Origin: an uncultured Rhizobium sp.
GTDB taxonomy: Bacteria; Pseudomonadota; Alphaproteobacteria; Rhizobiales; Rhizobiaceae
Length of the DNA: 50,076 nt
Direction: 5' to 3'
NCBI GenBank assembly: GCA_945952415.1
Contig: CAMFIF010000024.1
Span: 1 to 50,076 of the forward strand
In this document: piece after piece, positions 7,511 through 15,479 of the stretch
How positions within the stretch are numbered: the first letter of the stretch is position 1
Layout: each line of letters opens with the position of its first letter
Translations under genes and position numbers: made by a program
The notes under the pieces: model-generated
The model's database searches: none
What the model saw: only the letters and a program-made list of their open reading frames with translations
Told to the model about the DNA's origin: nothing

Positions 7511-8335
7511 CTACCCGCCCGCCCGTCTGATCGCCTCCACCATGGCGGAGAGCGAGCGGGGGATGTCGGGCAGCAGGCCGGTGTCGCGCAGTGCGGCGCC
7601 GATTTTCTGCACCATGGCGGGGCGCAGGCCGAGGGACAGCAGGCGGTCGCCGTCGGAGAAGACGCGGGCCGTGTCGCCCTCGAGGTCCACCCGGCCGCGG
7701 GAGAAGACGATGGCCCGTTCGGCCCAGCTCCAGGCGAGGTCCATGTCATGGGTGGCGATGACGATGGCGGTGCCGCGGCGGTTCAGCCCATCGAGCGCCT
7801 CCATGAGTTCGTCCACCCCGCGCGGATCGAGCCCGGCCGTGGGTTCGTCGAGCAGCAGCACCCGCGGCTCCATGGCGATTACGCCGGCAATGGCGGCGCG
7901 CTTCTTCTGGCCGAAGCTCATGCGGTGGGTGGGCGTTTCGGCAAGATCCGAAATGCCCATGGCCAGGAGCGCGGCGCTGACGCGGCGGCGGATCTCCGCT
8001 TCGGGCAGTCCCATATTGGCCGGGCCGAAGGAGACGTCCTCGGCAACGGTCGCGGCAAAGAGCTGGTCATCCGGGTCTTGCATGACGAGACCGACGCTGG
8101 CGCGCAGCCGTTGCAGGCCCTTCCTGTCATGGCTGATCGGCTGGCCGTCGAGAAAAACGGTGCCCCTTGCCGGCTTCAGGCTGCCGTTGAGAAGCTGGAA
8201 GAGCGTGGATTTGCCCGCGCCATTGACGCCGAGCAGTGCCACGCGCTCGCCCGCGGCGATCGCAAAGCCGACATCGCTGAGCGCCGGCGGCGCTCCGGGA
8301 TAGGAGAAGGAGAGTCCCTCTGCGGAAAGGATCAT
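7511..8335 (-). CDS. cbiO: Cobalt ECF transporter ATPase subunit CbiO
   Basis: A 274-residue ABC ATPase. Walker A is GVNGAGKST (about 36-44), the Q-loop lies near VMQDPDDQLF, a signature-type segment is MSFGQKKRAAIAG, Walker B is VLLLDEPTAGLDP, and the switch His is in ATHDM. The DPDDQLF segment is typical of energy-coupling-factor ATPases. It ends the cbiM-cbiN-cbiQ-cbiO operon and overlaps cbiQ by 4 nt. With CbiQ it powers uptake of cobalt (or nickel) captured by CbiM/CbiN, supplying B12 synthesis. The B12 riboswitch upstream of cbiM supports cobalt as the substrate. Confidence 0.92.
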   Translation of the reverse strand: MILSAEGLSFSYPGAPPALSDVGFAIAAGERVALLGVNGAGKSTLFQLLNGSLKPARGTVFLDGQPISHDRKGLQRLRASVGLVMQDPDDQLFAATVAEDVSFGPANMGLPEAEIRRRVSAALLAMGISDLAETPTHRMSFGQKKRAAIAGVIAMEPRVLLLDEPTAGLDPRGVDELMEALDGLNRRGTAIVIATHDMDLAWSWAERAIVFSRGRVDLEGDTARVFSDGDRLLSLGLRPAMVQKIGAALRDTGLLPDIPRSLSAMVEAIRRAGG

Positions 8336-9063
8336 GCGACCCTCCCGACGAGGAAGAGCCCGGCAAAGGCCGTCACCGTTGCCGCCAGCCGGAAAAGCCG
8401 GGAGGGCCGTTCCGTGGAGAGAAAGACGAGCCGTCCCTCATAGCCGCGCGCCGCAAGCCCGGTTTCAAGCCGCCCGGCGCGGGAAAAGACCCGCGGCAGG
8501 AGGGCGGCGAGAAGCAGGCCATGAGAGGTGAGGATGCCGCGATAGGTGCTGTGCCCCAGTCGTCCCTTGAGCGCCCGCTCGCCGCTTTCCAGACAGTCGA
8601 GCGTCAGCCAGATCATCCGGAACATGACGAGCGCGATATCCGCCAGATGCGGATTGAGCCCGCGCCGCTCCAGCCATTCGATGAGCCGGGTCAGCGGCGT
8701 GGTGAGCGCCAGCAGCAGAAGCGCCGAGATCGAGGCGAAGGCGGTAAGCCCGAAGCCGAGCGCAAGGGCAAGCGCGGCCGGGGGCGCAAGGCCGATGCCC
8801 GCCAGCGACACCGTGAGGCATTGGGCGACGACGCCGGTGAGAATGAATCCCGCCGGCACCGCGAAGGCCTTCAGATAATCGGAAGGCGAAACGCCCGCGC
8901 CGAAAAGCGCAAGCCCCGCCATGGCGGCCAGAATGAAGGCCTTGACGGCAAGCGAGGCGGAGAGCACCGCCACCAGAAGGGCCGAAAGGCTGAGCGCCAG
9001 TTTTTCAGCCGTTGGCACTGCGCGCCAGCGGCTGGTCTGTGCAGATCGGTCGATGAGGCGCAT
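8332..9063 (-). CDS. cbiQ: Cobalt ECF transporter transmembrane subunit CbiQ
   Basis: A 243-residue membrane protein of the ECF T-component family, with about 5-6 helices and two short Arg-containing coupling segments (ERRGLNP, and AARGYEGR near residue 205) that contact the ATPase. It couples CbiO ATP hydrolysis to the substrate-binding CbiM/CbiN part. It begins directly after the cbiN stop codon (0-nt gap) and overlaps cbiO by 4 nt, so the operon is tightly coupled. Confidence 0.9.
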   Translation of the reverse strand: MRLIDRSAQTSRWRAVPTAEKLALSLSALLVAVLSASLAVKAFILAAMAGLALFGAGVSPSDYLKAFAVPAGFILTGVVAQCLTVSLAGIGLAPPAALALALGFGLTAFASISALLLLALTTPLTRLIEWLERRGLNPHLADIALVMFRMIWLTLDCLESGERALKGRLGHSTYRGILTSHGLLLAALLPRVFSRAGRLETGLAARGYEGRLVFLSTERPSRLFRLAATVTAFAGLFLVGRVA

Positions 9064-9387
9064 TCACGCCGCCCGCTTGGCGACGGATTTGGTTTTGTCG
9101 GCCTTTTCCTGCCGGTCGCCGCGTGCCGAGCGGCGGCCGAAATAGAAGCCGATCAGCCCTGCGCCCAGCGCCGCCTGCAGCGAGAAGAGCAGGCTTGCCA
9201 CTTCCCCGCTCGGCGGCTCCCAGATCGGGGTGAACCAGGGCTGGTAATCGGGCCGGATTTCGGTGATCAGGTTTTGCGCCCGGTTGTCGGCTCCGCCAAA
9301 TTCGGCGCCGCCATTGCGATGGATGAAGAGGGGCGCGGCGGCCAGCGCCGCAACGATGGCGAGAAGGGCGAGATTCTGCTTCAGCAT
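9064..9387 (-). CDS. cbiN: Cobalt ECF transporter small subunit CbiN
   Basis: A 107-residue protein with two membrane helices (about 4-22 and 62-82) enclosing a periplasmic loop that contains the YQPWFTPIWEPPSGE segment typical of CbiN. A Lys/Arg-rich cytoplasmic tail follows. CbiN helps load metal into CbiM. The start at 9387 (MLKQNL) was chosen because it immediately precedes helix 1 and lies just past the cbiM stop; a start 7 codons upstream would overlap cbiM. The lysine-rich tail is longer than in the best-known short CbiN proteins. Confidence 0.88.
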   Translation of the reverse strand: MLKQNLALLAIVAALAAAPLFIHRNGGAEFGGADNRAQNLITEIRPDYQPWFTPIWEPPSGEVASLLFSLQAALGAGLIGFYFGRRSARGDRQEKADKTKSVAKRAA

Positions 9388-9391
9388 GGGA

Positions 9392-10060
9392 TCAGGCCTT
9401 TCCGGCAACGGGGCCGAGCGCCTTGAGCTCGTCGGCCGAATAGCGGGAGAGGAGGTTCATCACCACCACGGTCAGCAGGCCTTCGCTCACCGCAAGCGGC
9501 GCCTGGGTGGGGGCAAAGACCGCAAGGAACTTCACCGCCGCACCGGCAACGCCCGAAACCGGATCGGGGAAGGCGAGCGCCAGCTGCAGCGCCGTCACGC
9601 AATAGGTGGCGAGATCGCCGAGCATGGCGGCGAAGAAGACCGCCACCGCCATGGAAGCGCCGGCCCTGGTCAGGCCGCGATAGAGGCCATAGGCGACGAA
9701 GGGACCGGCAATGGCCATGGAAAACACATTGGCACCCAGCGTCGTCAGCCCGCCATGGGCAAGAAGCAGCGCCTGGAAGAGCAGCACGATCGTTCCGAGA
9801 ACCGCGGTCACCGAGGGGCCGAACAGCGAGGCGGAAAGGCCGGTGCCGGTCGGATGCGAGCAGCTGCCGGTCACGGAGGGGATCTTCAGCGCCGAAAGCA
9901 CGAAGACATAGGCGCCGGAAGCGGCGAGAAGCATCTTGGTTTCGGGCTTTTCCTCAAGCGTGCGCACGATCTTGCGCGCGCCATAGGCAACGAAGGGAAT
10001 GGAAAGCGCAGCCCAGCCAAGGGCATGGCTCACCGGAAGGTAACCTTCCATGATGTGCAT
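9392..10060 (-). CDS. cbiM: Cobalt ECF transporter substrate-specificity subunit CbiM
   Basis: A 222-residue membrane protein beginning MHIMEG. The N-terminal Met and His2 are the metal-coordinating N-terminus characteristic of CbiM/NikM S-components, which makes this start firm. It is preceded by AGGAG on the minus strand. About seven hydrophobic helices follow, with the SCSHPTGTG segment mid-protein. It is first in the operon and lies directly downstream of a cobalamin riboswitch, so expression should fall when adenosylcobalamin is plentiful. Confidence 0.93.
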   Translation of the reverse strand: MHIMEGYLPVSHALGWAALSIPFVAYGARKIVRTLEEKPETKMLLAASGAYVFVLSALKIPSVTGSCSHPTGTGLSASLFGPSVTAVLGTIVLLFQALLLAHGGLTTLGANVFSMAIAGPFVAYGLYRGLTRAGASMAVAVFFAAMLGDLATYCVTALQLALAFPDPVSGVAGAAVKFLAVFAPTQAPLAVSEGLLTVVVMNLLSRYSADELKALGPVAGKA

Positions 10061-10127
10061 GGTACACTCCTTTGCCCGCGCCACCCGCGCGGGGCCAGTC
10101 GAAGGGAAGGGCATGGGCCCGGTCCCG

Positions 10128-10326
10128 GTTTCCGAAAGAGGCAGGTCTCCTGGCTTGCGGGTCTTCGCTCGGTCCGCCTTATCGGCAACTACGGCGCCAA
10201 TGGCATGTCTGGACGTCGCTCTCCGCTCACAGTTGCGGGGGCAGCCACGGTCTCGGTCCCTGATGGGTAATCCTCACCGTGTTCCCTTTTCATCCGCCCT
10301 CCCGTCCGGTATGGGCAGAACCTTCC
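10128..10326 (-). promoter_or_regulatory. Cobalamin (B12) riboswitch upstream of cbiM
   Basis: Read on the minus strand, the region contains AAAAGGGAACACGGTGAGG, then GCTGCCCCCGCAACTGTGA, and finally the B12 box AGCCAGGAGACCTGCC (about 10140-10155). These come in the order and spacing of the adenosylcobalamin riboswitch core. It ends about 70 nt before the cbiM start, leaving room for an expression platform that hides the ribosome site. Known riboswitches of this type repress cobalt uptake genes when B12 binds. The outer limits given are approximate. Confidence 0.93.
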
Positions 10327-10493
10327 TTCGCCTCGCCGTCGCTGGATCTTTCGAGCCCCGCGCCGCACGATCTCCAAGTCATAGGAGAACTCGAAGGTGA
10401 TTGCAATCCGCCGATTGCGCCATCCCATGGCGGAAACCTGGGGCATGGATTTCCCCGGTTTGATATTCAGTACAAATCGCTTATGTTTCGGCC

Positions 10494-11024
10494 ATGACCA
10501 TACGTTTCAAATTCGCGGCCGAGAAAGCCTGTGCGGCGATCCACTGGATGGTGGCGCAGCACCCCTCCATCGATCTGCATGCTGCGCTGAAATCCTGCTA
10601 TTTCGCCGACAAGGGACACCTGAACGAAAAGGGGCGTCCGGTGTTCGGCGCAACCTATCGCGCCATGAAATTCGGCCCCGTCCCGCTCGAGATCTACGAA
10701 ATGATGAAGGGCGAGGCGCTGTGGAAGGCCGAACTGGGGCTGGAGCGGTTTCCCTGGGTTCTGGAAGGCTACCGCTTGCGCGGCACCGCCAACGAAGAGC
10801 CGAACCTTGACAGCCTGTCGGATTCGGATTTCGCCCATCTCCGCGCTGCGGTGGAACGGTCAGTGACGCTCTCCTTCACGGAGCGCACCGAAGTGACCCA
10901 TGGCGCTGACTGGCAAAAGGCCGAGCTGGGCCTGATGCGCTACGAGGACATGCTGGAGGAAGGCCCGGACCGGGAGGCGATCCTGTCGCACCTCGAGGCC
11001 AACAGCAGGTATATGCGGCTGTGA
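10494..11024 (+). CDS. Panacea-domain (SocA-like, DUF4065) antitoxin-type protein
   Basis: A 176-residue protein with the Panacea/DUF4065 core: an AALKSCYFADKGHL segment, then GRPVFGATYRAMKFGPVP (about 35-70), followed by a predicted helical C-terminus. Panacea proteins are known as neutralising (antitoxin) parts of toxin-antitoxin pairs with many unrelated toxins, and as the SocA protease adaptor. The next gene starts within this gene's stop codon (GTGA overlap), which is the coupling expected of a TA operon with the antitoxin first. ATG at 10494 is the first plausible start; the ribosome site is weak. Antitoxin function is inferred from family and context. Confidence 0.85.
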   Translation: MTIRFKFAAEKACAAIHWMVAQHPSIDLHAALKSCYFADKGHLNEKGRPVFGATYRAMKFGPVPLEIYEMMKGEALWKAELGLERFPWVLEGYRLRGTANEEPNLDSLSDSDFAHLRAAVERSVTLSFTERTEVTHGADWQKAELGLMRYEDMLEEGPDREAILSHLEANSRYMRL

Positions 11025-11386
11025 TCAGGGCGCTGGAGGTGGTGTGGATCAATGATCACCTGATCAAGCCGCCCGGCCCGAAAATGGTTGTCTGCGTCGA
11101 ACCCTATTTGGGTTTCTATTTCCGCATCAACACCCATGACAACTGGCAGCCATGCGTGTTCATGCCCCGGGAGCCGCATCATCCCTTTCTGCGGCACGAC
11201 AGCCATATCGAATGCACGATCCTCGATCTGGACGATCATCTGATCGGGGAAGCCATCAAGCGGAACGGCATTCTCGGTCGGCTGCATCGATCGCTCTGCG
11301 AGCCGCTTCTCCTCACCCTCGGCCAGGCGCAGGGATCCCGGCAGGACTTGCGGGCCATCCGGCAGGTTCTGGAAAACCATCGCTGA
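11021..11386 (+). CDS. Unknown 121-residue protein, candidate toxin partner of the Panacea protein
   Basis: The GTG start overlaps the stop of the Panacea gene by 4 nt. The 121-residue product is soluble and appears mainly beta in its first 80 residues: VVWINDHLIKPPGPK, then MVVCVEP, then a PREPHHPFLRHDSHIEC segment rich in His/Arg/Asp. A helical tail follows. The pattern recalls small SH3-barrel proteins of the PemK/MazF kind, but I cannot assign it to a named toxin family. Context makes it the presumed toxin of a PanAT-type pair. HDSH and the nearby Arg and Cys residues are the obvious candidates for functional residues. No membrane segment is seen, so it is unlikely to be a pore-forming toxin. 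Confidence 0.65.
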   Translation: MIRALEVVWINDHLIKPPGPKMVVCVEPYLGFYFRINTHDNWQPCVFMPREPHHPFLRHDSHIECTILDLDDHLIGEAIKRNGILGRLHRSLCEPLLLTLGQAQGSRQDLRAIRQVLENHR

Positions 11387-11458
11387 TCCGAAAAACCGTT
11401 TCGGAAAGCGCCGTTCTGCGCTATGGCGGAGGCCCCGCTGCTTCAAGGAGCCCTGCCC

Positions 11459-12469
11459 ATGTCCAATCCCGTTCTCGTCGAAGTTACCCGTGGCGCGCTG
11501 GTGGAAAGCCGGCATCGGGGCATGGTCATCGCCGTCGATGCGGAGGGGCGGGTGGTTCATGCGGCGGGTGCGGTGGAAACGCCGGTCTTTCCGCGCTCCG
11601 CCTGCAAGGCCATGCAGGCGCTGCCGCTGGTGGAAAGCGGTGCGGCGGACCGCTATGGCTTCGGCAATCGCGAGCTGGCGCTTTCCGCCGCCTCGCATAG
11701 CGGCGAGGACGATCACGCGGCGCTGGCAGCAAGCATGCTCGCCCGGGCGGGCATGGATGAAGCCGCGCTCGAATGCGGCGCCCACTGGTCCTTCGACCAG
11801 GACCCGCTGATCCATCAGGCACGCACGCTGCAGACGCCCACGGCGCTGCACAACAACTGTTCCGGCAAGCATGCGGGCTTCGTCTGCGCCGCCTGCCATA
11901 CGGGCCTGACCGTGGAAGGCTATGTGGGCTATGAACACCCGCTGCAGGCGGAAATCCGCGGCATCATGGAAGCGCTGACGGGCGCGGTGCTTGCCCATGA
12001 CAATTGCGGCACGGATGGCTGCTCGATCCCCACCTATGCCGTGCCGCTCGACGGGCTTGCCCGCGGCTTCGGGCGCATGCTGACCGGTGCGGGGCTGGAG
12101 CCGCTGCGCGCCCGCGCCTCCCGCCGCATCATCGAGGCCTGCATGGCCGAGCCCTTCTACGTGGCCGGCACGCGCCGCTTCTGCACGGAATTGATGGAAA
12201 TCGCCCCCGGCAAGATCTTCGCCAAGACCGGGGCGGAGGGCGTCTATTGCGCGCTGCTGCCGGATGAGGGCATTTCCCTTGCGGTCAAATGCGAGGATGG
12301 CGCCACCCGCGCGGCCGAAAGCATGGTCGCCGCCAGCCTTGCCCGCTTCTTCGAGCCGGGAACGGAGACCCGCGAAAGACTTCTCGCCATGGCAAACCGC
12401 CGCATGACCAACTGGAACGGTATCGAAGTGGGCCAGATCCGCGCAAATCCGGTGCTCTTCGCTTCATAA
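11459..12469 (+). CDS. L-asparaginase, rhizobial (Rhizobium etli ReAII/ReAV) type
   Basis: A 336-residue enzyme of the third asparaginase class, unrelated to the E. coli enzymes, converting asparagine to aspartate and ammonia. The residues described for this family are in place: Ser47 and Lys50 (RSACKA), Ser79 (SAASHSG), and the zinc-site residues Cys134/Lys137 (HNNCSGKH) and Cys188 (GTDGCSIP). A later Lys256 (FAKTGAEG) probably matches the remaining catalytic lysine. The start at 11459 follows AAGGAG about 9 nt upstream; the frame open from 11423 has no ribosome site. It lies 72 nt after the candidate toxin gene. A hairpin at 12480-12498 follows the stop codon. Confidence 0.9.
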   Translation: MSNPVLVEVTRGALVESRHRGMVIAVDAEGRVVHAAGAVETPVFPRSACKAMQALPLVESGAADRYGFGNRELALSAASHSGEDDHAALAASMLARAGMDEAALECGAHWSFDQDPLIHQARTLQTPTALHNNCSGKHAGFVCAACHTGLTVEGYVGYEHPLQAEIRGIMEALTGAVLAHDNCGTDGCSIPTYAVPLDGLARGFGRMLTGAGLEPLRARASRRIIEACMAEPFYVAGTRRFCTELMEIAPGKIFAKTGAEGVYCALLPDEGISLAVKCEDGATRAAESMVAASLARFFEPGTETRERLLAMANRRMTNWNGIEVGQIRANPVLFAS

Positions 12470-12479
12470 TGAAACAACG

Positions 12480-12498
12480 GGCCGGGACTTGCCCGGCC
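12480..12498 (+). terminator. Hairpin after the asparaginase gene
   Basis: GGCCGGG (12480-12486) and CCCGGCC (12492-12498) form a 7-bp GC stem with a 5-nt loop, 10 nt after the asparaginase stop. No run of T follows, so it may stabilise the 3' end rather than terminate transcription. Confidence 0.4.
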
Positions 12499-12546
12499 GC
12501 ACGTCAGACTTTACAAGAAATCACCTATGGTAGCCGGTTGTTGAAA

Positions 12547-12562
12547 TTAATCCCGCCTTTAC
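12547..12562 (+). promoter_or_regulatory. Weak CtrA-type box upstream of the membrane protein gene
   Basis: TTAA, seven bases, then TTTAC: one mismatch to TTAA-N7-TTAAC. It lies 86 nt before the gene at 12648. A chance match is quite possible. Confidence 0.25.
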
Positions 12563-12647
12563 CATGCTGATCTATTTTACGTGATGTTTATAAGCCGGAA
12601 TAATAATTGACGACTTTGAAACGAGACTGATTGGGGATGGGTGTCAA

Positions 12648-13361
12648 ATGTTTGCAGGGCGATACATCTGGTGGCTGCTGACCTCTTCGCTTCTTTTCCT
12701 GCTGGCTCTCGCCGGCTTCGATTATCTGGTGACCCTGATCATGGCCATTTCCGACTGCGCGCTGCGGGAGGGAACCTGCTATCTCCTGAGCGGCTGGCTG
12801 ATGGGAACGGTCAAGCCCATTCTGGTGGCCGTTCCGGCCGCCATGCTGCTGCTGATCGTGCTGATCCGCATTATCTATCTGCGTTTCCTCGTGCTCTGGC
12901 TGGTGCCGGTGCCGGTCTGGTTCGCCTCGGTTGCGGGCACGCTCGCCCATTATGATCCGCTGTGGCGCGATGGAGCGGATTACTCCGAACTCCTGCTGCT
13001 GCTGCCGCCTGCGGCCTACGCGCTCTTTGCCTTCGCCCTCTTTCTCTCCTTCCCGCTGGAGGACGAGGACCTGCCGGAGGAGGGTGGGGCCGCACCCATC
13101 GGCCTCTTGCCGGGGGCGCTGGCAGTCCTCTGCCTTTTCTATACCTTCGCCACGTCCCCCGGGCTCGCCCCCTTTGTGGAGCGCTATTTCCATGCGCCGG
13201 ATGTGGCCCATACGCTGGAAAATGTCCGCCATTTCATGGCCACTTCCCTGCTGGTCGCCGATGGCAGCCCCATTCCGGGCGTGCTCGCCGTCATCCTCTT
13301 TGCGCTGGCGCTGGCGCTGCGCATCGTCCGCCACGAACGGATCGTCTCCGGCGCGATCTGA
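12648..13361 (+). CDS. Polytopic membrane protein of unknown function
   Basis: A 237-residue protein with about six hydrophobic segments (near 8-30, 55-75, 78-100, 112-135, 150-170 and 210-230). A short acidic stretch (EDEDLPEE) lies around residue 140, and an extramembrane loop between helices 5 and 6. No family motif is recognised. The ATG at 12648 begins an N-terminal MFAGRYIWW segment leading straight into helix 1. It is followed by an AT-rich perfect inverted repeat (13405-13435) and then by the glycosyltransferase gene on the same strand. Confidence 0.75.
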   Translation: MFAGRYIWWLLTSSLLFLLALAGFDYLVTLIMAISDCALREGTCYLLSGWLMGTVKPILVAVPAAMLLLIVLIRIIYLRFLVLWLVPVPVWFASVAGTLAHYDPLWRDGADYSELLLLLPPAAYALFAFALFLSFPLEDEDLPEEGGAAPIGLLPGALAVLCLFYTFATSPGLAPFVERYFHAPDVAHTLENVRHFMATSLLVADGSPIPGVLAVILFALALALRIVRHERIVSGAI

Positions 13362-13404
13362 TAATTTTCGCCAGTTTCAAGCAAGCCGCAAAATGGTAGA
13401 GAAC

Positions 13405-13435
13405 AACATGTTCAAAGTATAAATTTGAACATGTT
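13405..13435. repeat. Perfect 12-bp inverted repeat, possible terminator or operator
   Basis: AACATGTTCAAA (13405-13416) and TTTGAACATGTT (13424-13435) pair perfectly around a 7-nt loop in a locally AT-rich stretch, followed by TTCTTG. It sits between the unknown membrane protein and the SPINDLY-like gene. It could be a bidirectional terminator or an operator; each arm also contains the palindrome AACATGTT. Confidence 0.6.
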
Positions 13436-13513
13436 TTCTTGTATTTGCGGGTGCCGGTCCCCGCGGTCGGGCCGGGCAGGCCTTCGATCGCGAGAACGGG
13501 CGGGAAAGGCTGG

Positions 13514-15448
13514 ATGGCGATGAACCTACCCTTGAAACAGGCGTTCGAGGCCTATCAGGCGGGCCGGTTTGGCGATGCCCTGTCGCTTATTGCCGAGATC
13601 GGCAGGCGGCCCGGCGGCAGGACGCAGGAGCTGGCCTCGCTGGAGGGCAATTGCCGCCTGCGCATGGGCGATGTGCTGGGTGCGGCGGAAGCTTTTGCGG
13701 CGGGCTCTGCCCTGCCGGGGGCGAATGCCGCCATGCTGGCGAAATTTGCGGTCGGACTTTTCTCCCGGGCAGGGGCCCGCGCGCGCCTCGCCGATTTCGG
13801 CGGGACCGCCGTTGCCCTCAATCCGGGAGATTCAGCCCTGCTTTACGATCATGCCAGGGCGCTTTTCGACGAGGGTCGCTATCATGAAACCGCAGCCCTT
13901 GCCGGCGGTCTCGACCGGGCCAATCCCCACCATTTCGTGCTGATCGTCAACAGCTTCCGCCTGACGGGCCAGTTCTCCCGCCTGGCGGAAGAGCTGGAAG
14001 CGGCCTGCCTGCGCGATCCGGGCGATGCGCTGGCCGCCGTGTCGCGCTATGTGGTGGCCCGCGAAATTGCCGATTTTCCCGTGGTCGGCGCCCATGAAAC
14101 CGCGCTCGGCGATCTCGATCACCCGGAGCGCGGGCCGCTCACCGATGGCGAGCCGGCGATTGCCCGCCTGCTCTGGGCCCGCACGGACCGGGCGGCCAGC
14201 ATGCCGAACAGCGATTCCATCCGTCTCGCCGCCGAGCCGCCGGGTCCGCCAAGGCGCCCCGTCTCGCCCGCGGGCGAGCGGCTGAAGATCGGCTATCTCT
14301 CATCCGATTTCCACGACCACGCCACCATGCGCCTCTTCGAGGATGTGCTGGTCCAGCATGATCGGGAGGCCTTCGACATCACGCTCTTCTGCCACACGGA
14401 GCCGCACCAGCGCGGCTGGCAGCAGCGCAACCTGCCGGCCGATCTCGTTTCCTCGACCGTCCATGTGGGGGCCATGGACGATCAGGCCGCCGCCGCCGAA
14501 ATCAGCGCGCGCGGCATCGATATCCTCGTCGATCTCAAGGGCCACACCATGGGCGCCCGGCTGGGCATTGCCAAGCGCGCGGATGCGCCGGTCAAGGCGA
14601 CCTTCCTCGGCTATCCCGGCAGCGTGATGGGCGGCGGTTTCGACTATGCGATCACCGATCCCGTCGTCACGCCCGACGCGGCCATTCCCCATTTCGAGGA
14701 AAAGCTCTGCCGCCTGCCGGAAACCTACCAGCCGAACGGCATGCTGCGCCGGGCCCTGCCGAAAGCCGCGACCCGGGCGAGCGCCGGCCTGCCGGAAAAG
14801 GCCTTCGTCTTCGCCTCCTTCAATGCGATCCAGAAGATCACGCCGGAAACCTTCCGCCTCTGGTGCCGCATCCTCAAGGCGGTGCCCCATGCGGTGTTCT
14901 GGATCTTTGCCGAGCGCAGCGAGGCCCGCGCCAATCTGCTCCGCGCCTTCCGCGCCGCCGAGATTGCCGAAGAGCGCATCTTCTTCACCGCGGGCATGCC
15001 CTATGAGGCCCATGTGGCCCGGCTTGGCCTTGCCGATCTCGGGCTCGACAGCGTGCCCTATAACGGCCACACGACCACCTCCGACATGCTCTGGGCCGGC
15101 CTGCCGCTGCTCACCATGCGCGGCCATGCCTTCCAGGCCCGGGTATCCGAAAGCCTGCTGAAAGCCGCCCGCATCGATGGGCTGGTGGCGGAGGACGCGG
15201 AAGATTTCGTCCATCGCGCCGTCGCGCTCGCCGCCTCCCCGGACCGCATCTCGGCGCTGAAGGCGCGGATCGAGGAAAACCGCTTCCGCGCGCCCCTCTT
15301 CGACAGCGAACGCTTCACCCGCCATCTGGAAAACGCCTATCGCCTGATGGCGGATCAGGCCCGCCTCGGCCTCGCCCCCGCCCTCATCGACGTGCCCGCC
15401 CTTCCGCCCCGCATCGGCCCCTTCGCGGAGCGCAGGCGCGGGGAATAG
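13514..15448 (+). CDS. SPINDLY/OGT-type O-linked N-acetylglucosaminyltransferase
   Basis: A 644-residue cytoplasmic glycosyltransferase of family GT41. The first 240 residues are helical with TPR-like repeats that would bind protein acceptors. The catalytic half (about 255-610) contains KIGYLSSDFHDHATMRL, ILVDLKGHTMG, ATFLGYPGSVMG, DYAITDP, FASFNAIQKITP and NGHTTTSDMLWAG, all typical blocks of the SPINDLY/OGT fold that binds a UDP-sugar. Bacterial homologues modify proteins with GlcNAc or related sugars; the target here is unknown. The start at 13514 follows AAAGG; the frame continues upstream to a TTG without support. Confidence 0.9.
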   Translation: MAMNLPLKQAFEAYQAGRFGDALSLIAEIGRRPGGRTQELASLEGNCRLRMGDVLGAAEAFAAGSALPGANAAMLAKFAVGLFSRAGARARLADFGGTAVALNPGDSALLYDHARALFDEGRYHETAALAGGLDRANPHHFVLIVNSFRLTGQFSRLAEELEAACLRDPGDALAAVSRYVVAREIADFPVVGAHETALGDLDHPERGPLTDGEPAIARLLWARTDRAASMPNSDSIRLAAEPPGPPRRPVSPAGERLKIGYLSSDFHDHATMRLFEDVLVQHDREAFDITLFCHTEPHQRGWQQRNLPADLVSSTVHVGAMDDQAAAAEISARGIDILVDLKGHTMGARLGIAKRADAPVKATFLGYPGSVMGGGFDYAITDPVVTPDAAIPHFEEKLCRLPETYQPNGMLRRALPKAATRASAGLPEKAFVFASFNAIQKITPETFRLWCRILKAVPHAVFWIFAERSEARANLLRAFRAAEIAEERIFFTAGMPYEAHVARLGLADLGLDSVPYNGHTTTSDMLWAGLPLLTMRGHAFQARVSESLLKAARIDGLVAEDAEDFVHRAVALAASPDRISALKARIEENRFRAPLFDSERFTRHLENAYRLMADQARLGLAPALIDVPALPPRIGPFAERRRGE

Positions 15449-15479
15449 GGAAGGGGCGCCGGCCGGTGCCTCTTTGCAC

